From assembly GCA_945871875.1 (NCBI GenBank), contig CAMBYC010000021.1:1-33164 (forward strand): a stretch of DNA of 33,164 bases. The letters are read 5' to 3'. A program made the position numbers and the translations under genes. Under the pieces are notes generated by a model. It was given only the letters and a program-made list of their open reading frames with translations. It was not told the DNA's origin and searched no databases. Source of the DNA: Sphingobacterium thalpophilum (GTDB taxonomy: Bacteria; Bacteroidota; Bacteroidia; Chitinophagales; Chitinophagaceae). Below are positions 32,102 to 33,164 of this stretch, piece after piece (within the stretch, counting starts at the first letter, position 1; each line of letters starts with the position of its first letter).

Positions 32102-33102
32102 ACATCATCAACAGCGTCTTTTACATAAAGCATTTGATTGATGGGTTCAGTTGGTTTATAAATTAGATCAGCTTTTGCGGCATGTTGGGCTGCATACATG
32201 AAGTCTTTTTCAACAACCAAAAGATGTCCTTTCAATAGCATTGCTTCTCTCCATACATTTCTAATACCAACAGCCAGTTTTTTTCTACTTGCCGCATCAT
32301 CTAGTTGTAGAATAACATCTGCTTGGTGCTTTTTTTTCCATGCTTCGATATGAGGTTCCATAATTTCCTTTAATTCTTGTAAACTAGATTTATCAAAATT
32401 GCCGTGTATGTATTCGATTACGTGGTTTTCGTGTTTAGAAACTTTTTTGAAATGTCCCAATACGCGGGGAGGTGCCAACACAAACAAAGGAAGGTGATAA
32501 GCGTTGAGAATATTTTCGAGAGATTTATCTATATGTTGAAGAAATTTTTCTAAAACAATGCGTCTTCTTTCGTTGGCATCAGAAAAATTAGCCACTTTTT
32601 CTGGAGGATCATTGATGTATGCAAATACGTTTTCAGGAGTATGGGTTGCAATTTTTATGTATTTCTGGGTACTTCCTAAAAAGATACGGGTTTCTTTTCC
32701 ACTGATGATCAACAATAAATACTTAAGCATTTGTTTTTTACCATACACCAAATCCCTAATTTCAAAAGATTCATCAACTACAATTTTTTCTTCGGCTTTA
32801 AAATCGAGGTACAATACTTTTTCAAAAACTGGAGATACATAAATTGCAATACTTTTTTTTGTAGTATCAAAATCTAGATTATCAGTAATGTTGTGAAGTT
32901 TATCAATCACTTTTTTACACAAATCCTCAGGATAATTGATAGCCAATTCTTTTTCAAGTTTATTAGTGATTACACTCAATGCATGAGCGGTATCGCGTTT
33001 TAAGTTCACCTTAGCCTCAAAAGGCAAGATAATAGAAATGGCAGGTCTGTAATGAACGGCTTCTATAACTTCTCTAATTTCTGCGGTTACAATAGATTGC
33101 AT
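32077..33102 (-). CDS. baeRF-like (archaeal release-factor-like) protein with a lost C-terminal end
   Basis: A 341-residue soluble protein. IREVIEAVHYRPAISIILPF at the start, SIAIYVSPVFEKVLYLDFKA, MLKYLLLIISGKETRIFLGS, the ERRRIVLEKFLQHIDKSLEN helix, PLFVLAPPRVLGHFKKVSKH and KKLAVGIRNVWREAMLLKGH fit the bacterial/archaeal family related to eRF1 domains (baeRF). These are thought to act at ribosomes or in RNA surveillance, though unproven. The usual end, VxDAVDDVIxxVLxxGGDVEFV and a further strand, is cut: after KDAVDDVM the ORF reads RHLHNL and stops. The same bases carry the ATPase frame, so the tail is foreign. The start follows an AT-rich leader 63 bases from the window end; nothing else is seen there. 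Confidence 0.7.
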   Translation of the reverse strand: MQSIVTAEIREVIEAVHYRPAISIILPFEAKVNLKRDTAHALSVITNKLEKELAINYPEDLCKKVIDKLHNITDNLDFDTTKKSIAIYVSPVFEKVLYLDFKAEEKIVVDESFEIRDLVYGKKQMLKYLLLIISGKETRIFLGSTQKYIKIATHTPENVFAYINDPPEKVANFSDANERRRIVLEKFLQHIDKSLENILNAYHLPLFVLAPPRVLGHFKKVSKHENHVIEYIHGNFDKSSLQELKEIMEPHIEAWKKKHQADVILQLDDAASRKKLAVGIRNVWREAMLLKGHLLVVEKDFMYAAQHAAKADLIYKPTEPINQMLYVKDAVDDVMRHLHNL

Positions 33103-33164
33103 ATTAATTTTTTACAATCTGTAAACTAGTATAGAGAATTTTAAAAAACTATGATGGAAATCAG

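Overview
The window looks like a chromosomal segment from a low-GC member of the Bacteroidota, probably near the Chitinophagaceae. Support comes from the AT-rich sequence, the A-rich leaders without Shine-Dalgarno motifs, several TAnnTTTG-type -7 elements, a TonB-dependent receptor with a carboxypeptidase-regulatory-like N-terminus, and many families common in that phylum (DUF6526, DUF2891, baeRF-like, DUF1501 with planctomycete-type cytochrome proteins). The lineage below phylum is inference. No phage, insertion sequence with a transposase, integron or CRISPR array was seen.

Bases 1-5500 are accessory-like. They hold the tail of a probable serine hydrolase, a DUF6526 membrane protein, a DoxX membrane protein, an orphan small ORF, a DUF2891 exported protein, a YbjN-like membrane-anchored protein, and two intergenic elements built from nested palindromes (797-1022 and 1690-1841). 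A two-gene cassette on the minus strand (4144-5349) has an intact HTH-type regulator behind a perfect 35-base palindrome. Its partner, an AbiEii-like nucleotidyltransferase, is broken by two in-frame stops and a homopolymer frameshift.

Bases 5500-19300 are mostly housekeeping: homocysteine S-methyltransferase (mmuM), tRNA-Phe with an unusual acceptor mismatch, an exported FAD oxidoreductase, xseA-xseB, a family 2-like glycosyltransferase, a secreted YVTN-propeller/phosphoesterase, recA, mscL, a TonB-dependent receptor and a DUF4197 protein. A 38-codon remnant at 15821-15937 resembles the start of a methyltransferase.

Bases 19400-23200 hold an HEPN-like protein convergent with, and overlapping, a two-gene unit (VWA protein plus a protein with a C-x4-C/C-x2-C metal-site candidate). 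A SOUL haem-binding protein and an HxlR regulator follow.

Bases 23500-30620 form a tight four-gene operon: a lipoprotein with planctomycete-type cytochrome, DUF1549 and DUF1553 domains; a Tat-type DUF1501 protein; an NHL-like beta-propeller; and a large membrane protein joining DUF2231, a haem site, leucine-rich, chitobiase-C-like and discoidin-like domains. This looks like an envelope redox or polymer-processing complex of unknown substrate. Seven-base repeats begin exactly at the stop codons of two of its genes, and of the convergent neighbour.

The last 2.5 kb (minus strand) is a baeRF-like gene joined to the C-terminal half of a P-type cation ATPase. The reading frames show a deletion scar near 32100 that truncated both genes.
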